Of a stretch of 64,000 nucleotides of DNA, positions 63,489 through 64,000 are shown in pieces; the stretch's first letter is position 1, and each line of letters begins with the position of its first letter. The translations under genes were made by a program, and so were the position numbers. The notes beneath the pieces were generated by a model. The model worked only from the letters and a program-made list of their open reading frames with translations. It was not told the DNA's origin and did no database searches. This stretch comes from Brevundimonas intermedia. Its GTDB lineage: Bacteria; Pseudomonadota; Alphaproteobacteria; Caulobacterales; Caulobacteraceae. The stretch covers positions 62,001 through 126,000 of the forward strand of contig NZ_BSFD01000011.1 in NCBI RefSeq assembly GCF_027922165.1, given 5' to 3'.

Positions 63489-64000
63489 TCGCGCCTCTGA
63501 CGATGTGGGACGCCGATGCGAGCCTGGGCGGCCGCAAGGTGCTGGATGGTGCGGACGTGCAGGTCGAATATGGCCAGCTGGTCGCGCTGGTCGGTCCTAA
63601 TGGCGCTGGAAAATCCTGCCTTATCAAAGCATTCGTTGGTTTGCTTGAGCTGGACGGCGGAGTCGCTCGCCTGAACGGCGACGATGTCAGGACGCTGTCG
63701 CCGCGAGAGCGGGCCCGGCGCGTCGCCTATCTTCCGCAGGAACGCCACATCGCCTGGAACTTGCCGGCGGTCGAGGTTGCGGCCCTGGGAGCGCCCTTCC
63801 TGTCGGGAGCCGAGGCTCTGGCGCGGGCCCATGCGGCCCTCGCCGAGGTCGGCATAGACCATCTGGCGGATCGCGGCGTGGCGGAGATGTCGGGCGGGGA
63901 GCGGGCGCGGGTGCTGCTGGCGCGCGCCCTGGCGACAGACGCACCCCTGTTGCTGGCGGATGAACCCATCGCGGGTCTTGACCCGGATGCGCAACGGCTG
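63485..64000 (+). CDS. ABC importer ATPase (FecE/BtuD family), truncated by window end
   Basis: First 172 codons; the gene continues beyond 64000. GTG at 63485 overlaps the permease TGA. Walker A LVGPNGAGKSCLI near residue 40, Q-loop YLPQERHIAWN near 82, signature VAEMSGGERARVLLARAL near 137, Walker B PLLLADEPIAGLDP near 160. Energises the importer formed with the two preceding genes. Confidence 0.95.
   Translation, partial: MIAPLTMWDADASLGGRKVLDGADVQVEYGQLVALVGPNGAGKSCLIKAFVGLLELDGGVARLNGDDVRTLSPRERARRVAYLPQERHIAWNLPAVEVAALGAPFLSGAEALARAHAALAEVGIDHLADRGVAEMSGGERARVLLARALATDAPLLLADEPIAGLDPDAQRL

Overview
The window is high-GC DNA (mostly about 65-68 %) with small intergenic gaps, many 4-base start/stop overlaps, TonB-dependent uptake, a split MetH, CheD, EttA and an EI-HPr-EIIA phosphotransferase fusion with a NagE-like permease. 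Together these point to an alphaproteobacterium of the Caulobacterales, most like Brevundimonas. This is inference from gene content and style; no rRNA is present to confirm it.

Layout. 0.2-4.1 kb: a TonB-dependent receptor and a small exported protein. 4.1-10.5 kb: a methionine-cycle operon on the minus strand (ArsR/methyltransferase regulator, metF, and cobalamin-dependent methionine synthase split into two genes with an unrelated low-GC gene wedged between them), with a 26-bp operator palindrome at its head. 10.5-16.2 kb: housekeeping genes (EF-hand protein, 2-hydroxyacid dehydrogenase, EttA, DUF924, a divergent ketol-acid reductoisomerase) separated by several large palindromic repeats and a 1-kb gene-free stretch. 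16.3-24.6 kb: tRNA-Pro, tRNA-Gln, then a likely accessory segment with an AraC-type regulator and a two-partner secretion system whose exported protein carries five nearly identical 243-bp repeats plus one diverged copy.

24.8-50.1 kb is the most striking part: a locus for complete dismantling of asparagine-linked glycans. Six exported glycosidases (GH20 hexosaminidase, GH2 beta-mannosidase, GH3 of the beta-xylosidase type, GH125 and GH92 alpha-mannosidases, GH29 alpha-L-fucosidase) form one operon in which every junction overlaps by 4 bases. A GntR regulator and a GH2 beta-galactosidase run the other way. A second minus-strand cluster holds an exported aspartylglucosaminidase (cleaves GlcNAc-Asn), a CutC protein, a SIS-domain glucosamine-6-phosphate deaminase, NagA, and a two-protein GlcNAc phosphotransferase system. 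The enzyme set resembles the plant N-glycan (nix) cluster of Xanthomonas campestris, with the addition of the GlcNAc-Asn hydrolase and the route from GlcNAc to fructose-6-phosphate beside it.

50.3-64 kb: CheD, Dps, a small exported protein, tRNA-Leu with a strong terminator, an amino-acid permease, HrpB helicase, an MHS-type symporter, two RNA methyltransferases, a membrane glycosyltransferase, and a TetR regulator overlapping a three-gene FecBCD/BtuFCD-type ABC importer whose ATPase is cut by the window end.
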